Positions 9,137 to 18,373 of a stretch of 34,369 bases of DNA are shown one piece after another. A model generated the notes under the pieces. That model did not search any database and was not told the DNA's origin. It saw nothing but the letters and a program-made list of their open reading frames with translations. The first letter of the stretch is position 1; each line of letters starts with the position of its first letter. Position numbers and translations under genes: made by a program. The stretch spans positions 1-34,369 of the forward strand of contig NZ_BASE01000003.1 in NCBI RefSeq assembly GCF_000813125.1, read 5' to 3'. The stretch is from Mesobacillus selenatarsenatis SF-1. Lineage in GTDB: Bacteria > Bacillota > Bacilli > Bacillales > Cytobacillaceae.

Positions 9137-10021
9137 TTATTTCTTCTCTTTGTCTCCATAAAACCAGCTTACTTCCGCATCATTCCAAAACGCCCGTGCA
9201 GAAACAGGAATGTCCATTTGTTCAAGAGCAATCTGCCGGCGAATCTGGTTCTTTACATCGCTGTAGGCATATTTCTTCCCTTCAAGTTTTTCATGAAGAT
9301 AAACAATAGCATAACCGTTTTCCACTTTTACAGGTCCTGTCCACTCTCCGGACTTCAGCGATTTCGCTGCATGAACTACCTCAGGGGAAACGAGCTCATC
9401 TTCTTCCGTAACAAAGCCGATGTCTCCTCCTTCATTCGCCGAAAACTCATCGATCGAACGCTCCATCGCCAGAGCAGTGAAGCTAGAACCATCCTTCAGC
9501 TCTTTCACCGCTGATTCAGCTTCCTTGTTCGTTTCGACGACTATTTGCGACAGATGGTAGGATGCAGGTATGTCAAAAAGGCTATTATTCTGTTCATAAA
9601 AGGACTTCATATCCTCTTCCGATACTTTAACATCCTTAGTTAAAAGTTCTTCAAGCAGCAGACTGTATTTAATTTGCTGCTTCCAACTTTCTTCGCTTTT
9701 TGGCTCGTTGCCAGCTGAAGAATACATGGCTTTATAAATTGTCAATTCACGCTCTACGGCCTCGTCAGACACTTTGATGTTATATTCATCGGCCATTTGT
9801 TTGACAACCGCCTGGTCAATCAGGTCCCTAAGCGTTTCTTGCCCGTACCTTTCTTCAAGCTCAGTCAGCCACTCCTGGCGGGTGATTGACTCCTTGCCAA
9901 TCTCCGCCACAGTTTCCTTGTTTCCTTCGAGGATAGCAGGCTTGGCTATCAGCATCACAAGAGTTATCGCGTTCAAAATGGCTAACCCGGCAATAATGTA
10001 CCAAAGCTGCTTTTTCTCCAC
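9137..10021 (-). CDS. yacD: Membrane-anchored parvulin-type peptidyl-prolyl isomerase YacD (PrsA-like)
   Basis: A 294-residue extracytoplasmic folding factor. Residues 7-25 (WYIIAGLAILNAITLVMLI) form a single membrane anchor; unlike the lipoprotein PrsA there is no lipobox cysteine. A SurA/PrsA N-terminal chaperone region follows (about 40-140), then a parvulin domain (about 150-250) with YHLSQIVVET, FTALAMERSIDEFSANEGGD and a GYAIVYLHEK strand. The family's catalytic activity cannot be confirmed by eye, so it may work mainly as a holdase. It follows hslO by 21 bases and is terminated by its own hairpin. Substrates are unknown. Confidence 0.85.
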   Translation of the reverse strand: MEKKQLWYIIAGLAILNAITLVMLIAKPAILEGNKETVAEIGKESITRQEWLTELEERYGQETLRDLIDQAVVKQMADEYNIKVSDEAVERELTIYKAMYSSAGNEPKSEESWKQQIKYSLLLEELLTKDVKVSEEDMKSFYEQNNSLFDIPASYHLSQIVVETNKEAESAVKELKDGSSFTALAMERSIDEFSANEGGDIGFVTEEDELVSPEVVHAAKSLKSGEWTGPVKVENGYAIVYLHEKLEGKKYAYSDVKNQIRRQIALEQMDIPVSARAFWNDAEVSWFYGDKEKK

Positions 10022-10042
10022 TTCTCTTCCCCCAGATATCGC

Positions 10043-10921
10043 TTATTTCGCTTCCTTCTCTATCTCTTCCAGTTCTTCTTTTGTGAACATGTACTTTTCG
10101 TTGCAGAAATGGCAATGTGCTTCTGCCTGCCCCTCTGTCTCGATCATATCCCGGATTTCTTCTGTGCCAAGGCTGATCAGCGCAGTGCTAAATCGGTCCT
10201 TAGAGCAATTGCACTCAAAATTTACTGGCATTGTGTCAAGGACTTTAACATTCTCTTTTCCAAGTAATTCTTCCAGCAACTCTTCAGGAGATAACCCTTT
10301 TTCAATCAGCTTTGATACCGGAGGGATGGATTGCAATCGCTGTTCGATTGCTGTAATGGTTTCTTCTGTTGTCCCAGGCATCAGCTGGATGATGAATCCG
10401 CCCGCTGCTTTGATTGAGTTGTCAGGATTAACTAGTACACCGACACCAACCGAAGAATTGACCTGTTCAGATGTTGCAAAGTAATAAGTGAAGTCCTCTC
10501 CAAGCTCACCTGATACAATCGGCACTTGTCCTGTAAAATAATCGCGTAAACCTATGTCCTTCACGACTGTAAGTGTTCCGTCCGTACCGACGCCTTGTCT
10601 TACATCAAGCTTGCCGTGCTCGTTCAAATCGAAGTGGACATGTGGGTTTGATACATAACCCCTAACCTGACCTTGAGCATTGCTGTCCACAAGAATGAGT
10701 CCAAGTGGACCTCCACCTTCGATCTTGATTGTCAATTTATTATCGCCCTTGAGCATTGCACCCATCATCACACCTGCTGTCATTGTCCGGCCAAGTGCGG
10801 CAGATGCTACAGGCCATGTATAGTGGCGGCTTTGTGCCTCCCCAACTGTTTCCGTCGTTTTTGCTGCATACGCTCTGACCTGTCCGTCAAAAGCAAGTGC
10901 TCTTACTAAATAATCACTCAT
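10043..10921 (-). CDS. hslO: Redox-regulated chaperone Hsp33
   Basis: Hsp33 is a cytoplasmic holdase switched on by oxidation of a zinc-bound cysteine cluster. The C-terminal zinc motif is complete: CNC in [12 protein letters not shown] and CHFC in [14 protein letters not shown]. The N-terminal dimeric substrate-binding domain covers about residues 1-230. I start at the ATG at 10921 (292 residues, beginning [19 protein letters not shown]), which has GGGAG eight bases upstream and matches the family; the open frame extends to 10957 without a comparable ribosome site. It lies between coaX and yacD, the conserved Bacillus order. Confidence 0.94.
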   Translation of the reverse strand: MSDYLVRALAFDGQVRAYAAKTTETVGEAQSRHYTWPVASAALGRTMTAGVMMGAMLKGDNKLTIKIEGGGPLGLILVDSNAQGQVRGYVSNPHVHFDLNEHGKLDVRQGVGTDGTLTVVKDIGLRDYFTGQVPIVSGELGEDFTYYFATSEQVNSSVGVGVLVNPDNSIKAAGGFIIQLMPGTTEETITAIEQRLQSIPPVSKLIEKGLSPEELLEELLGKENVKVLDTMPVNFECNCSKDRFSTALISLGTEEIRDMIETEGQAEAHCHFCNEKYMFTKEELEEIEKEAK

Positions 10922-10973
10922 TTTTCTACTCCCTTCGTGCTGTGAAATTGTATGCATCCTCTCTTAAGGAAGC

Positions 10974-11750
10974 TTAATTGTGCTTTTCGATATTTCGCTT
11001 ATAGATAAGCTGCAATCCCTTTAACGTTAAAAATGGATCCACGGCATCAATGACATTTGATTCCTGGGCGATTAAGTTTGCCAATCCGCCTGTCGCAATC
11101 ACCTTAGGAGGGACTTTACTCTTATCTTTCATCCGTTTAACTATTCCCTCTACTTGTCCAACATATCCATAGAGGATGCCTGCTTGCATGGCTGAAACTG
11201 TATTCTTTCCAACCACGTCATCCGGTCTGCTGATTTCAATTCGCGGAAGCTTGGCAGCCCTTGAATAAAGGGCCTCCGTGGAGATGCCAATCCCTGGAGC
11301 GATCGCTCCACCCATATATTGATTATGCTCATTGATATAGCAGTATGTTGTAGCTGTACCAAAGTCGACAATGACCAGCGGGCTTCCATATTCATGGATA
11401 GCTGCAACCGCATTTACAATACGGTCCGCACCGACTTCCCTTGGATTTTCATATTTTATGTCCAGTCCTGTCTTAATGCCAGGGCCGACAACCAACGGCT
11501 TGTGGTGGAAGTACTTCTGGCACATTCGCTCAAGTGAGAACATGATTGGCGGAACGACAGACGATATAATGATTCCATCAATATCTGAAAAAGAAAGATC
11601 AACATGGTCAAACAGATTTTTGACGATCATGCCAAATTCATCTTCCGTTCTATGACGGTTCGTTTCTATTCTCCAATGGTGCTTCAACTCTTCTTTATCA
11701 TAAACACCTAACACGATATTTGTATTCCCGACGTCAAAAACAAAAATCAA
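10974..11750 (-). CDS. coaX: Type III pantothenate kinase
   Basis: CoaX phosphorylates pantothenate, the first step of coenzyme A synthesis, and is not feedback-inhibited by CoA as type I kinases are. ASKHA-fold motifs are clear: DVGNTN at the N-terminus (phosphate 1), [11 protein letters not shown], and [11 protein letters not shown] followed by [11 protein letters not shown]. The open frame starts at 11801, but family alignment puts the start at a TTG at 11750 ([11 protein letters not shown], 258 residues), which has GGTGA six bases upstream. The first 17 residues of the longer frame are not family-like. It probably forms an operon with hslO (52-base gap) and yacD. Confidence 0.93.
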   Translation of the reverse strand: MIFVFDVGNTNIVLGVYDKEELKHHWRIETNRHRTEDEFGMIVKNLFDHVDLSFSDIDGIIISSVVPPIMFSLERMCQKYFHHKPLVVGPGIKTGLDIKYENPREVGADRIVNAVAAIHEYGSPLVIVDFGTATTYCYINEHNQYMGGAIAPGIGISTEALYSRAAKLPRIEISRPDDVVGKNTVSAMQAGILYGYVGQVEGIVKRMKDKSKVPPKVIATGGLANLIAQESNVIDAVDPFLTLKGLQLIYKRNIEKHN

Positions 11751-11838
11751 GCTATTCACCAACTTATTTATAGTTTTCTGTATCAATACTGAAAATATCA
11801 TATCATAATCGCCAGAAATTCACTAAATAAAGTCGACC

Positions 11839-12079
11839 GAAAAGCGTAAGCGCCTTGGTCAGCCCCGACAAGCGCTGGAGGGCCTGACAGTGAAGTCGTC
11901 CTTTGACTTCATTGGCAGGACCGAAATTGAAATGTATAGCCGACTGTCGAGAAACGGAGAAACTGGAGACTCCGACAAAGAAGCGCTTTTTGCTTCTGCC
12001 GGCGGAGTTGAAGTTTCGGAGTTTCTAGGAGGCGACACTGGACAAGCGTCTCGAGGGGCTAGGCGCTGGAGCTAGACAA
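11839..12079 (+). repeat. 121-bp interspersed repeat, copy A1, carrying a 120-bp insertion
   Basis: Starts GAAAAGCGTAAGCGCC and ends GGCGCTGGAGCTAGACAA, with an internal hairpin TGAAGTC-loop-GACTTCA. It matches copy A2 almost base for base except for 120 extra bases at 11926-12045 between GACCGAA and GCGTCTCGAGG. The coaX-ftsH gap (11802-12270) consists almost wholly of A1, A2, the fragment A3 and the ftsH terminator. The family is non-coding as far as can be seen. Confidence 0.85.
11926..12045 (+). repeat. 120-bp structured insert inside repeat copy A1
   Basis: Extra sequence in A1 absent from A2, C1 and B1. It has its own internal symmetry: GAAGCGCTTTTTGCTTC forms a short hairpin, and the flanks AGAAACGGAGAAACTGGAGACTCCG / CGGAGTTTCT pair imperfectly. 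It ends in ACTGGACAA, resembling the end of the host element (GAGCTAGACAA), which suggests a second related repeat family nested in the first. No transposase or open frame. Confidence 0.6.
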
Positions 12080-12200
12080 GAAAAGCGTAAGCGCCTTGGT
12101 CAGCCCCGACAAGCGCTGGAGGGCCTGACAGTGAAGTCTTTCTTTGACTTCATTGGCAGGACCGAAGCGTCTCGAGGGGCTAGGCGCTGGAGCTAGACAA
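12080..12200 (+). repeat. 121-bp interspersed repeat, copy A2 (complete)
   Basis: A complete 121-base unit placed directly head-to-tail after A1 with no spacer base. It shows the full layout: GAAAAGCGTAAGCGCC, an AGCGCTGGAGGGCC segment, the TGAAGTC/GACTTCA hairpin, GACCGAAGCGTCTCGAGG, and the end GGCGCTGGAGCTAGACAA. The unit contains two direct CGCTGGAG words about 71 bases apart. Confidence 0.87.
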
Positions 12201-12225
12201 GAAAAGCGTAAGCGCCTTGGTCAGC
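12201..12225 (+). repeat. 121-bp repeat, truncated 5' fragment A3
   Basis: The first 25 bases of a third unit (through CCTTGGTCAGC), directly abutting A2, cut off by the ftsH terminator region. It shows that the array was once longer or was truncated by later events. Confidence 0.75.
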
Positions 12226-12260
12226 GGAAAAACAAACAGGTGCCCCGCTAAGAGCACCTG
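12226..12260 (-). terminator. Rho-independent terminator of ftsH
   Basis: Stem CAGGTGC (12237-12243) / GCACCTG (12254-12260) with a ten-base loop, followed on the minus strand by TTTGTTTTTCC. It lies 10 bases past the ftsH stop. Confidence 0.82.
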
Positions 12261-12270
12261 CTTCTGAATT

Positions 12271-14244
12271 CTATTCTTTTGGATTTTCATCGATAGCCTT
12301 TGGATCTTCGATGACTGAGTCAACTTTCTTATCAGTCTCTTCGATTGCCGGCATCTCATCTTTTTTCTTATTGATCGTTACTTTCATGTCGTCATTTTCA
12401 ACACTGACTACTTTACGTTCAGGCAGACGGCCATGGTCGACCAGATGCTTGATTTGTTCTGCATCAAGGGTTTCAACCTCTAACAATGTGTTCGCAATTA
12501 TATCAAGCTTATCACGATTCTCTGTTAGCAGTTTTTTCGCTCTTGCATAACTTTCCTTAATGATTGTCTGGATTTCAATGTCGATTTCATAGGCGATCTT
12601 GTCAGAGTAGTTCTGCTCATTGTTCAGGTCACGGCCTAAGAATACTTGGCCCTGTGCCTGGCCAAACTGCATTGGTCCGAGCTTATCACTCATACCGAAT
12701 TCAGTAACCATTCTTCTCGCAATGCCTGTCGCACGCTGGAAGTCATTGTGTGCACCTGTGCTTACTTCACCAAAGACGATTTCTTCAGCTACACGGCCGC
12801 CAAGGAGTCCAGTGATTTTATCCAAAAGCTCTGGTTTAGTCATGAAGTAACGGTCTTCCTTTGGAAGCATGACAGCATAACCGCCTGCCTGTCCGCGAGG
12901 AACAATCGTTACCTTGTGGACCATTTCAGCTTCATCAAGTACAACTCCGATGACGGTATGGCCAGCTTCATGGAACGCAACGATATTTCTTTCCTTTTTG
13001 GAGATGACACGATTTTTCTTGGCAGGACCGGCTATGATGCGATCTGTTGCTTCATCAAGATCTTCCATGTCTATCTTCTTCTTATCTCTCCTGGCTGCAA
13101 CAAGCGCAGCTTCGTTCAATAAGTTTTCAAGATCCGCTCCAGAGAAACCTGGAGTACGAGACGCAATACTTTTCAAGTTAACCGACTCATCAAGTGGCTT
13201 ATTTCTAGCATGTACCTTCAATACAGCTTCACGGCCTGCAACATCAGGACGGTCTACTGTGATCTGACGGTCAAAACGTCCTGGACGCAGCAATGCTGGG
13301 TCAAGGATATCAGGGCGGTTGGTAGCGGCTACGATGATGATCCCTTCGTTGGCACCGAATCCGTCCATTTCTACAAGCAACTGGTTAAGTGTCTGTTCAC
13401 GCTCATCATGTCCTCCGCCAAGACCAGCGCCACGCTGGCGGCCGACTGCATCAATTTCATCTATGAATATGATACATGGAGCATTCTTTTTAGCTGTTTC
13501 GAATAAATCACGTACACGTGATGCACCGACACCGACAAACATTTCTACGAAGTCGGAACCACTGATTGAGAAGAACGGCACTCCAGCTTCCCCTGCAACA
13601 GCACGGGCAAGCAAAGTCTTACCTGTACCCGGGGGTCCTACCAAAAGGATTCCTTTTGGAATACGTGCCCCAAGGTCAGCAAACTTGCGAGGGTCTTTCA
13701 GGAATTCAACAACCTCGACAAGCTCTTGCTTTTCTTCATCTGCGCCCGCGACATCCTTGAAGCGGACTTTCTTCTTTTCTTCGTTATAAAGCTTCGCTTT
13801 GCTCTTGCCGAAGTTCATGACACGGCTTCCACCGCCCTGAGCCTGGTTCAGCAAGAAGAAGAACAGAATGAAAATGATGATAAACGGAATGATGGACGTA
13901 AAGAACGTCACCCACCCACTTGTTTCCTTAGCAGGCAAAATCTCTACATTTGCAGCTTCAGCTGCTTGTTCGATTCTGTTAAGAGTCTCTGGATTGTTCC
14001 AGACATATGTGATGAAGCCTTTTCCTTCTTCCTGACCTTCCAACTGGCCTCTTACTTCATACACACCACGTTCAGGCTGCAGCGTCAAATCACCTTCAAC
14101 ATTGCCTGCCTCTAGTTTCTGCATGAATTCATCGTAAGAGATTGGTTCTGTTGGCTGGTTATTGCCATTAAAGAAACTCACAACTCCGATAATGACTAAA
14201 AATATCAATAAATAAAAGATGGTATTACGGAAGATCCGATTCAT
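12271..14244 (-). CDS. ftsH: ATP-dependent membrane zinc metalloprotease FtsH
   Basis: FtsH is a hexameric AAA+ protease in the cytoplasmic membrane that degrades membrane and short-lived regulatory proteins; in B. subtilis it is needed for sporulation and stress survival. Two membrane helices (about residues 8-25 and 112-132) flank an extracytoplasmic domain. The AAA domain has Walker A GPPGTGKT (203-210), Walker B IIFIDE (258-263) and the second region of homology ending [10 protein letters not shown]. The zinc site HEAGH is at 425-429. At 657 residues it is slightly longer than the B. subtilis enzyme, with an acidic/lysine-rich tail. GGAGGAGG precedes the ATG. Confidence 0.97.
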   Translation of the reverse strand: MNRIFRNTIFYLLIFLVIIGVVSFFNGNNQPTEPISYDEFMQKLEAGNVEGDLTLQPERGVYEVRGQLEGQEEGKGFITYVWNNPETLNRIEQAAEAANVEILPAKETSGWVTFFTSIIPFIIIFILFFFLLNQAQGGGSRVMNFGKSKAKLYNEEKKKVRFKDVAGADEEKQELVEVVEFLKDPRKFADLGARIPKGILLVGPPGTGKTLLARAVAGEAGVPFFSISGSDFVEMFVGVGASRVRDLFETAKKNAPCIIFIDEIDAVGRQRGAGLGGGHDEREQTLNQLLVEMDGFGANEGIIIVAATNRPDILDPALLRPGRFDRQITVDRPDVAGREAVLKVHARNKPLDESVNLKSIASRTPGFSGADLENLLNEAALVAARRDKKKIDMEDLDEATDRIIAGPAKKNRVISKKERNIVAFHEAGHTVIGVVLDEAEMVHKVTIVPRGQAGGYAVMLPKEDRYFMTKPELLDKITGLLGGRVAEEIVFGEVSTGAHNDFQRATGIARRMVTEFGMSDKLGPMQFGQAQGQVFLGRDLNNEQNYSDKIAYEIDIEIQTIIKESYARAKKLLTENRDKLDIIANTLLEVETLDAEQIKHLVDHGRLPERKVVSVENDDMKVTINKKKDEMPAIEETDKKVDSVIEDPKAIDENPKE

Positions 14245-14280
14245 CCCTTACCTCCTCCCACGGTAGACAAACTATACTAA

Positions 14281-14310
14281 ATAGTATCATAGCAATTTAT
14301 GCTAATACAA
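14281..14310 (-). promoter_or_regulatory. Possible ftsH sigma-A promoter
   Basis: Minus-strand TTGTAT (14310..14305), 18-base spacer, TACTAT (14286..14281). The hexamers are moderate matches. Two short palindromes lie here: TAGCA-TAAAT-TGCTA within the spacer and ATACTA-TT-TAGTAT over the -10, so a regulator could act at this site. ftsH could also be read through from hpt, as no terminator is seen between them. Confidence 0.45.
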
Positions 14311-14379
14311 GAAATTAACATTCAGAATATTTGCTTCTTACCCGAAATGTGAAATTTCATTCACTAAATTGTAACCGTA

Positions 14380-14922
14380 TTAATTTGAATATACTTCTGG
14401 CTTCAGAACACCGATATATGGCAGGTTACGGTATTTTTCCGCATAATCAAGGCCATATCCGACAACAAACTCATCAGGAACGATGAATCCAACATAGTCG
14501 GCTGTAATATCGGCTTTTCTTCCTGTTGGTTTATCAAGAAGAGTGACGATTTTGATTGATTTTGCCTTACGGTATTTGAATAGCTCAACTAGATAGCTGA
14601 GAGTCAAACCGCTGTCGATGATGTCCTCGATGATCAGGATGTCTCTTCCTTCTACTGAAGTATCGAGGTCCTTTAGGATTTTCACCTCTCCGGAAGATAC
14701 CATGGCATTTCCATAGCTGGAAACATCCATGAAGTCCATCTCAAGATACGTATCCATGCGTTTTAGCAGGTCGCCCATGAATGGCATTGCACCTTTTAAA
14801 ACACCAATTGCCAGCGGAAAGCGATCCTTGTACTCGTCAGTTAATTGAGCAGCCAACCGCCTGGTCTTTTCCTGGATTTCCTCTTCTGTAAACAATACCT
14901 TTTCAATATCATTTTTCATCAT
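14380..14922 (-). CDS. hpt: Hypoxanthine-guanine phosphoribosyltransferase
   Basis: This salvage enzyme joins hypoxanthine or guanine to PRPP to give IMP or GMP. The 180-residue protein has the PRPP-binding signature [17 protein letters not shown] (around residues 95-111) and the C-terminal base-recognition region [28 protein letters not shown]. Two adjacent ATGs (14922 and 14919) follow AAGGATC and a GGGGG further upstream; the second has the better spacing. It follows tilS by 24 bases; tilS-hpt-ftsH is the conserved order, and in B. subtilis TilS and HprT are reported to regulate ftsH together. Confidence 0.95.
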   Translation of the reverse strand: MMKNDIEKVLFTEEEIQEKTRRLAAQLTDEYKDRFPLAIGVLKGAMPFMGDLLKRMDTYLEMDFMDVSSYGNAMVSSGEVKILKDLDTSVEGRDILIIEDIIDSGLTLSYLVELFKYRKAKSIKIVTLLDKPTGRKADITADYVGFIVPDEFVVGYGLDYAEKYRNLPYIGVLKPEVYSN

Positions 14923-14946
14923 GATCCTTGTGCCCCCTGGAAGATA

Positions 14947-16329
14947 TCAATACTTTATATAAGTTAATAGTAATAACCTGTTTCCTTCTGTTGATTCATG
15001 GTTCGCTTTTTTCAGGCCTGGAAGCCAAAGAATCCTGTCTTCCCTGTCTGTGACAATCGGCCATTCATCTCTTTGGGCTAATGGAATTTTCATATCGATG
15101 AAAATATCCTTTACCTTTTTTGAACCCGTCATCCCCTTCAATGATATCCGGTCGCCATTTCGCCTTGTCCGGATGATCAAAGGAGTTCCTGTTTGCTCCA
15201 GGTCAACGATAAAACAATCATTGGAAATTCCCCTGTCATGAGCACCATTGAGCAATTGAGCATCAATGACCCCACCATTTGGCAATCTCAGCTGATCTGG
15301 CCCGGATAATTCGAAGCGATAGCTTTGCCTTTCTGGCGGATCCAATTCGAAGTGGCAATTTCCATACGATCGTATGATTCTTAAACCGCTGGGGAAATCA
15401 AGAGTTCCAGATGGATGGGGATTGCGAATTATTGAAAAAATCTTTTCAATATGTATAGCGGAAAGAGAAGCAGGTCGATCATTGTAAAGATAATTTAATA
15501 TTAGTTTAATCCCTCTTCTTTGTAAAGGCATTGGCATTTCCTGAAAGGAACTAATACTAATACTTATCCTTTTGTCCTCTTTCTTCATTACTTTATTCAA
15601 TTCTTCGCTTGTTAATTCAATAAGATAATCTTCATCCATCTGCAGTTCCTCGCTAAAACGCTGGAAGTGCTCATGGACCGCCGGATTCTCTTCTTTTAAA
15701 AAAGGGAGAACGGTTTTTCTGAAACGATTCCTGCTATAGTATGCCTTCTCATTGCTGGGGTCAATTCTTGGTTCTAAAAGATTTACAGAGCAATATTCTT
15801 CCAACTCCTCTTTTGTCAGGCATAAAAATGGCCTAAAAATCGTGAACGGACCAAATTGCCGCGAAAAAGGCATCCCTGCCCTGGCTTTCCCGGAACTTCC
15901 CCTGGTAAGCCTCATCAATACCGTTTCTACCTGGTCATCGCCATGATGACCCAATGCAAGGTACTGAAGCTGATGCTTTTCCATAACTTGCTCGAAAAAG
16001 CTGTATCGGCACGCGCGGGCAGCCTGCTGGGAGCTTAGCCCTGTCTCGTGCATATAGGCCGGCACATCAATTCTTTTCATCTCAAAAGGAATATCCCTTT
16101 TTCCACAAAAATCTTTTACAAACAGGGCATCCTGATAAGACTCATCACCACGGAACATATGGTCCACGTGGACAGCCACAATCTTCAGGGAATTCCGTTC
16201 CCGCTGCTCTGATAAAAAGTGGAGCAGTGCGAGCGAGTCCGGACCCCCAGAAACCCCAACTGCAATGGAAATGTTATTCAGCTGAAAACCATACCTTTCA
16301 AGAAAGGCATTTACCTTTTTTTCAATCAT
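14947..16329 (-). CDS. tilS: tRNA(Ile)-lysidine synthase
   Basis: TilS joins lysine to C34 of the CAU-anticodon isoleucine tRNA, changing both its codon and amino-acid identity; it is essential. The PP-loop ATP-pyrophosphatase motif SGGPDS is at residues 27-32, followed by HVDH and the conserved CRYSFFEQVMEKHQLQYLALGHHGDDQVETVLMRL region. The C-terminal substrate-recognition domain is present (RTRRNGDRISLKGMTGSKKVKDIFID). The start is placed at the ATG at 16329 (460 residues): AAGGAAG is seven bases upstream and the sequence begins as in the family. The open frame reaches 16386 but the extra 19 residues look unrelated. Confidence 0.93.
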   Translation of the reverse strand: MIEKKVNAFLERYGFQLNNISIAVGVSGGPDSLALLHFLSEQRERNSLKIVAVHVDHMFRGDESYQDALFVKDFCGKRDIPFEMKRIDVPAYMHETGLSSQQAARACRYSFFEQVMEKHQLQYLALGHHGDDQVETVLMRLTRGSSGKARAGMPFSRQFGPFTIFRPFLCLTKEELEEYCSVNLLEPRIDPSNEKAYYSRNRFRKTVLPFLKEENPAVHEHFQRFSEELQMDEDYLIELTSEELNKVMKKEDKRISISISSFQEMPMPLQRRGIKLILNYLYNDRPASLSAIHIEKIFSIIRNPHPSGTLDFPSGLRIIRSYGNCHFELDPPERQSYRFELSGPDQLRLPNGGVIDAQLLNGAHDRGISNDCFIVDLEQTGTPLIIRTRRNGDRISLKGMTGSKKVKDIFIDMKIPLAQRDEWPIVTDREDRILWLPGLKKANHESTEGNRLLLLTYIKY

Positions 16330-16444
16330 CTTGTTCTTCCTTACTGGCATTGCCGGTTTAAGACTATACCCATGCCGGCAAACCATTAATCTTCTAAATA
16401 ACCAAGTTTATTATTTTTCAGCTTAACACTTTTAACCTTCTTTT

Positions 16445-16484
16445 TTCAAAAAACAGAGCTGTATCCCTTATGTACGGATGTAGC
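16445..16484 (-). terminator. Possible terminator downstream of yabT
   Basis: An imperfect stem (16458-16466 with 16476-16484, two internal mismatches) followed on the minus strand by TCTGTTTTTT. It lies 20 bases past the yabT stop. Confidence 0.4.
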
Positions 16485-16503
16485 GGCAAAAGGTTTCAAA
16501 AAA

Positions 16504-17535
16504 TCAGGTAATCTGGCTATAAATATAGAAAAAATATAATAAAGAAATAATCAGAATGATGGTGAATGTTTCAAGGGTCGAGGATTTTTTCTTTTTCTTA
16601 TTGTATCCCTTCCTCGTTTGTCGGCCAGCTGAACTTGATTTTGCCCTGGATGGACTTGGATGTATATGTTGTTGTGCTTGCTTTTGAGGCACTGCCTTAT
16701 ACTGTACGGTACTTTTCTTCGATGCTGAACCTGGCTGATGGACCTGCAACAGATCAGACCTCATCTCCATGGCTGATTGATAGTTACCGGTAAGCGCGTT
16801 ATAGATTACCTTTTCATAATTCTTCAATTCCCGGCTATGTTTCACTTTATCCATGATTTCGCCTATTCCGCCCGACTTTTTCGTAAACCTTTTCGGATAT
16901 GCCGTGTTGACCATGATCATACCGACAGCGAACAAATCATATCCTGGTTCTGCTTTCCTGCTGCCCAGCCCCCAATAGCCCCGGTCGAAGAATTCAGTGA
17001 ACTCTTTAATCGACCTGCCTTGCATCGTCGTACCGCCGACATCTATGCAACGAATTCTTGCCGGGGGGCCAGTCACAATCAAATTTTCCGGCTTCAAATC
17101 GCCAAATACCCAGCCATTTTCATGGAGCAGCTGCAAATCGGCAAGCAGCTGGAGTATCATCACGCCAGTCCAGTCCGGTCCTTTTTGCTGCAGGAAAGCG
17201 AGGAAATCTGGCCCTTTAATGAATTCCATCGCATAAAAGCTGACTTTTTTGCCGGGACGTTCCCAATCATCTACATCCAGCAAAGAAGGCCCGAGGGCAG
17301 ATCCCTGGACCTTGGCAAAAGATTTCAACACATTGACCTCAGAAGTGATCGACATTCCATTGTCACTCATTTTCAATGCTACTTGTTTATTGTTGTATCT
17401 AGCCAGATAAACAATCCCATTCGCCCCAAAACCAAGCTCTTTAATGATTGTATATCGATTATGATGCCATTTCCCTTCGATGATCGTACCAGGAATGACC
17501 TTACACAGATTCTTCAAAGAAGGATTCATCATCAC
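16504..17535 (-). CDS. yabT: Sporulation Hanks-type serine/threonine protein kinase YabT
   Basis: A 343-residue membrane-anchored kinase. The glycine loop LGFGANGIVYLA spans residues 34-45, the ATP lysine is Lys55 (VALKMS), and the catalytic loop is GDLKPEN (residues 145-151, Asp146). The metal-binding DFG is DVG (165-167), which I believe is also the case in B. subtilis YabT. The C-terminus has a basic, Ser-rich linker with KKKKKSS and one membrane helix (about 323-340). In B. subtilis YabT is forespore-expressed, binds DNA and phosphorylates RecA and other proteins. It overlaps the end of yabS by 35 bases and so is probably co-transcribed from the sigma-F promoter. The start is GTG, followed by two ATGs. 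Confidence 0.9.
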   Translation of the reverse strand: MMMNPSLKNLCKVIPGTIIEGKWHHNRYTIIKELGFGANGIVYLARYNNKQVALKMSDNGMSITSEVNVLKSFAKVQGSALGPSLLDVDDWERPGKKVSFYAMEFIKGPDFLAFLQQKGPDWTGVMILQLLADLQLLHENGWVFGDLKPENLIVTGPPARIRCIDVGGTTMQGRSIKEFTEFFDRGYWGLGSRKAEPGYDLFAVGMIMVNTAYPKRFTKKSGGIGEIMDKVKHSRELKNYEKVIYNALTGNYQSAMEMRSDLLQVHQPGSASKKSTVQYKAVPQKQAQQHIHPSPSRAKSSSAGRQTRKGYNKKKKKSSTLETFTIILIISLLYFFYIYSQIT

Positions 17536-18238
17536 CGGACAATAGGCTCCTTAAAGATCGTTTTTTATTGAAATGGGAAAGTGCTTCGCGAATGGCAGGG
17601 CCTGTTGGCGTAATGCCTCCAGTCGTCAGCTTGGCAAAAATACTCGTGAGCGACTCAAGCTTTGGGGTCCAATCCAGCAATTTTTCGACATCATTTCTTT
17701 TCCCGGGAAATACAAATACAGCAAAACGATTATCCCCTGACCTCGCATTCAGGCTTAAACTCAAGTCCAGAAGGGCTTCTTTTACTGTAGGAAGCTTGTG
17801 CTTCATACTTGCGCTTGTATCGACAAGAATCAACACATCAAGCTCGACTGTTTCCCCAAGCTCATCCACGACCTCCATCACTTCGCCTCGCTGCTCCGGC
17901 GGAAGGTCTTCCACTGTTCGGCCGCCGCCAAGGATCTGCTGAAGTTCCTTGTTCACTACTCCCTGAAGAGTCTGGGTCATCGCTTTCCTTGTCACCATCT
18001 GGACTGTCTGGGAAAGCTGCTGTGCGTATACAATCTGGCTGACTCCGCCGCCTGACATGGCAATCCCCTCGATCTCTGTCATGCCCTGTTCATCTATAAC
18101 ATCCTGTTCCATCACACCAATTACGTTAACGCTAATTCCTTGTTCCTTTGCCAGAGCAGCCATCGCAATTGGATCTTCACCCTGGTTTGAGCAGCCATCT
18201 GTTATGAGTAATATTTGCCTGATTGTACCTGTTTTCAT
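17501..18238 (-). CDS. yabS: VWA-domain protein YabS
   Basis: A 245-residue protein with a von Willebrand factor A fold. It begins directly with a metal-site-like strand RQILLITDGCSNQGEDP, and a second one occurs further on, DVLILVDTSASMKHKLPTVKEAL, with a perfect MIDAS DxSxS pattern. No signal peptide or membrane helix is visible, so it should be cytoplasmic. Pairing with YabT suggests it works with this kinase, perhaps as scaffold or substrate; that is inference. The ATG at 18238 follows GAGGGG. The gene sits behind a sigma-F-type promoter, fitting forespore expression. Confidence 0.85.
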   Translation of the reverse strand: MKTGTIRQILLITDGCSNQGEDPIAMAALAKEQGISVNVIGVMEQDVIDEQGMTEIEGIAMSGGGVSQIVYAQQLSQTVQMVTRKAMTQTLQGVVNKELQQILGGGRTVEDLPPEQRGEVMEVVDELGETVELDVLILVDTSASMKHKLPTVKEALLDLSLSLNARSGDNRFAVFVFPGKRNDVEKLLDWTPKLESLTSIFAKLTTGGITPTGPAIREALSHFNKKRSLRSLLSGDDESFFEESV

Positions 18239-18310
18239 GCAATCCCCTCACTTCCAGGCTCAACTTTTTACAAACTAGTAAAAGAAAGAAGCCTATGATA
18301 AATTTGTTAC

Positions 18311-18340
18311 CATTTTTGACGAAGCTGAGGGGTTTTATAC
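18311..18340 (-). promoter_or_regulatory. Sigma-F-type promoter of yabS-yabT
   Basis: Minus strand: -35 GTATA (18340..18336), 15-base spacer, -10 GTCAAAAATG (18320..18311). Against the sigma-F consensus GYATA-N15-GGNRANAHTR only the second -10 base differs. The fin promoter in this window has the same T at that position. Confidence 0.7.
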
Positions 18341-18373
18341 ATAAAGGACTAGCAGATCGAGCAAAATAAGCCG

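Noticed and set aside
9774-10484. Long plus-strand open frame (236 codons) opposite hslO and yacD
   Set aside because: Ser-rich translation typical of antisense to well-conserved genes; both genes on the other strand are intact family members.
11890-12075. Plus-strand open frame of 61 codons over the 121-bp repeat
   Set aside because: It runs through a non-coding repeat and its insert, has no ribosome site, and the other copies of the repeat break the frame.
11839-12225. CRISPR array
   Set aside because: Repeated units are about 121 bases and abut directly; there are no short repeats with unique spacers and no cas genes.
16504-17535. YabT as an inactive pseudokinase because of DVG instead of DFG
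   Set aside because: The other catalytic residues (Gly loop, Lys55, Asp146, Asn151) are intact, the metal-binding Asp is kept, and I believe active YabT of B. subtilis has the same DVG.
16777-17571. Long plus-strand open frame (264 codons) opposite yabT
   Set aside because: Shadow of the kinase gene; no ribosome site, no recognisable domain.
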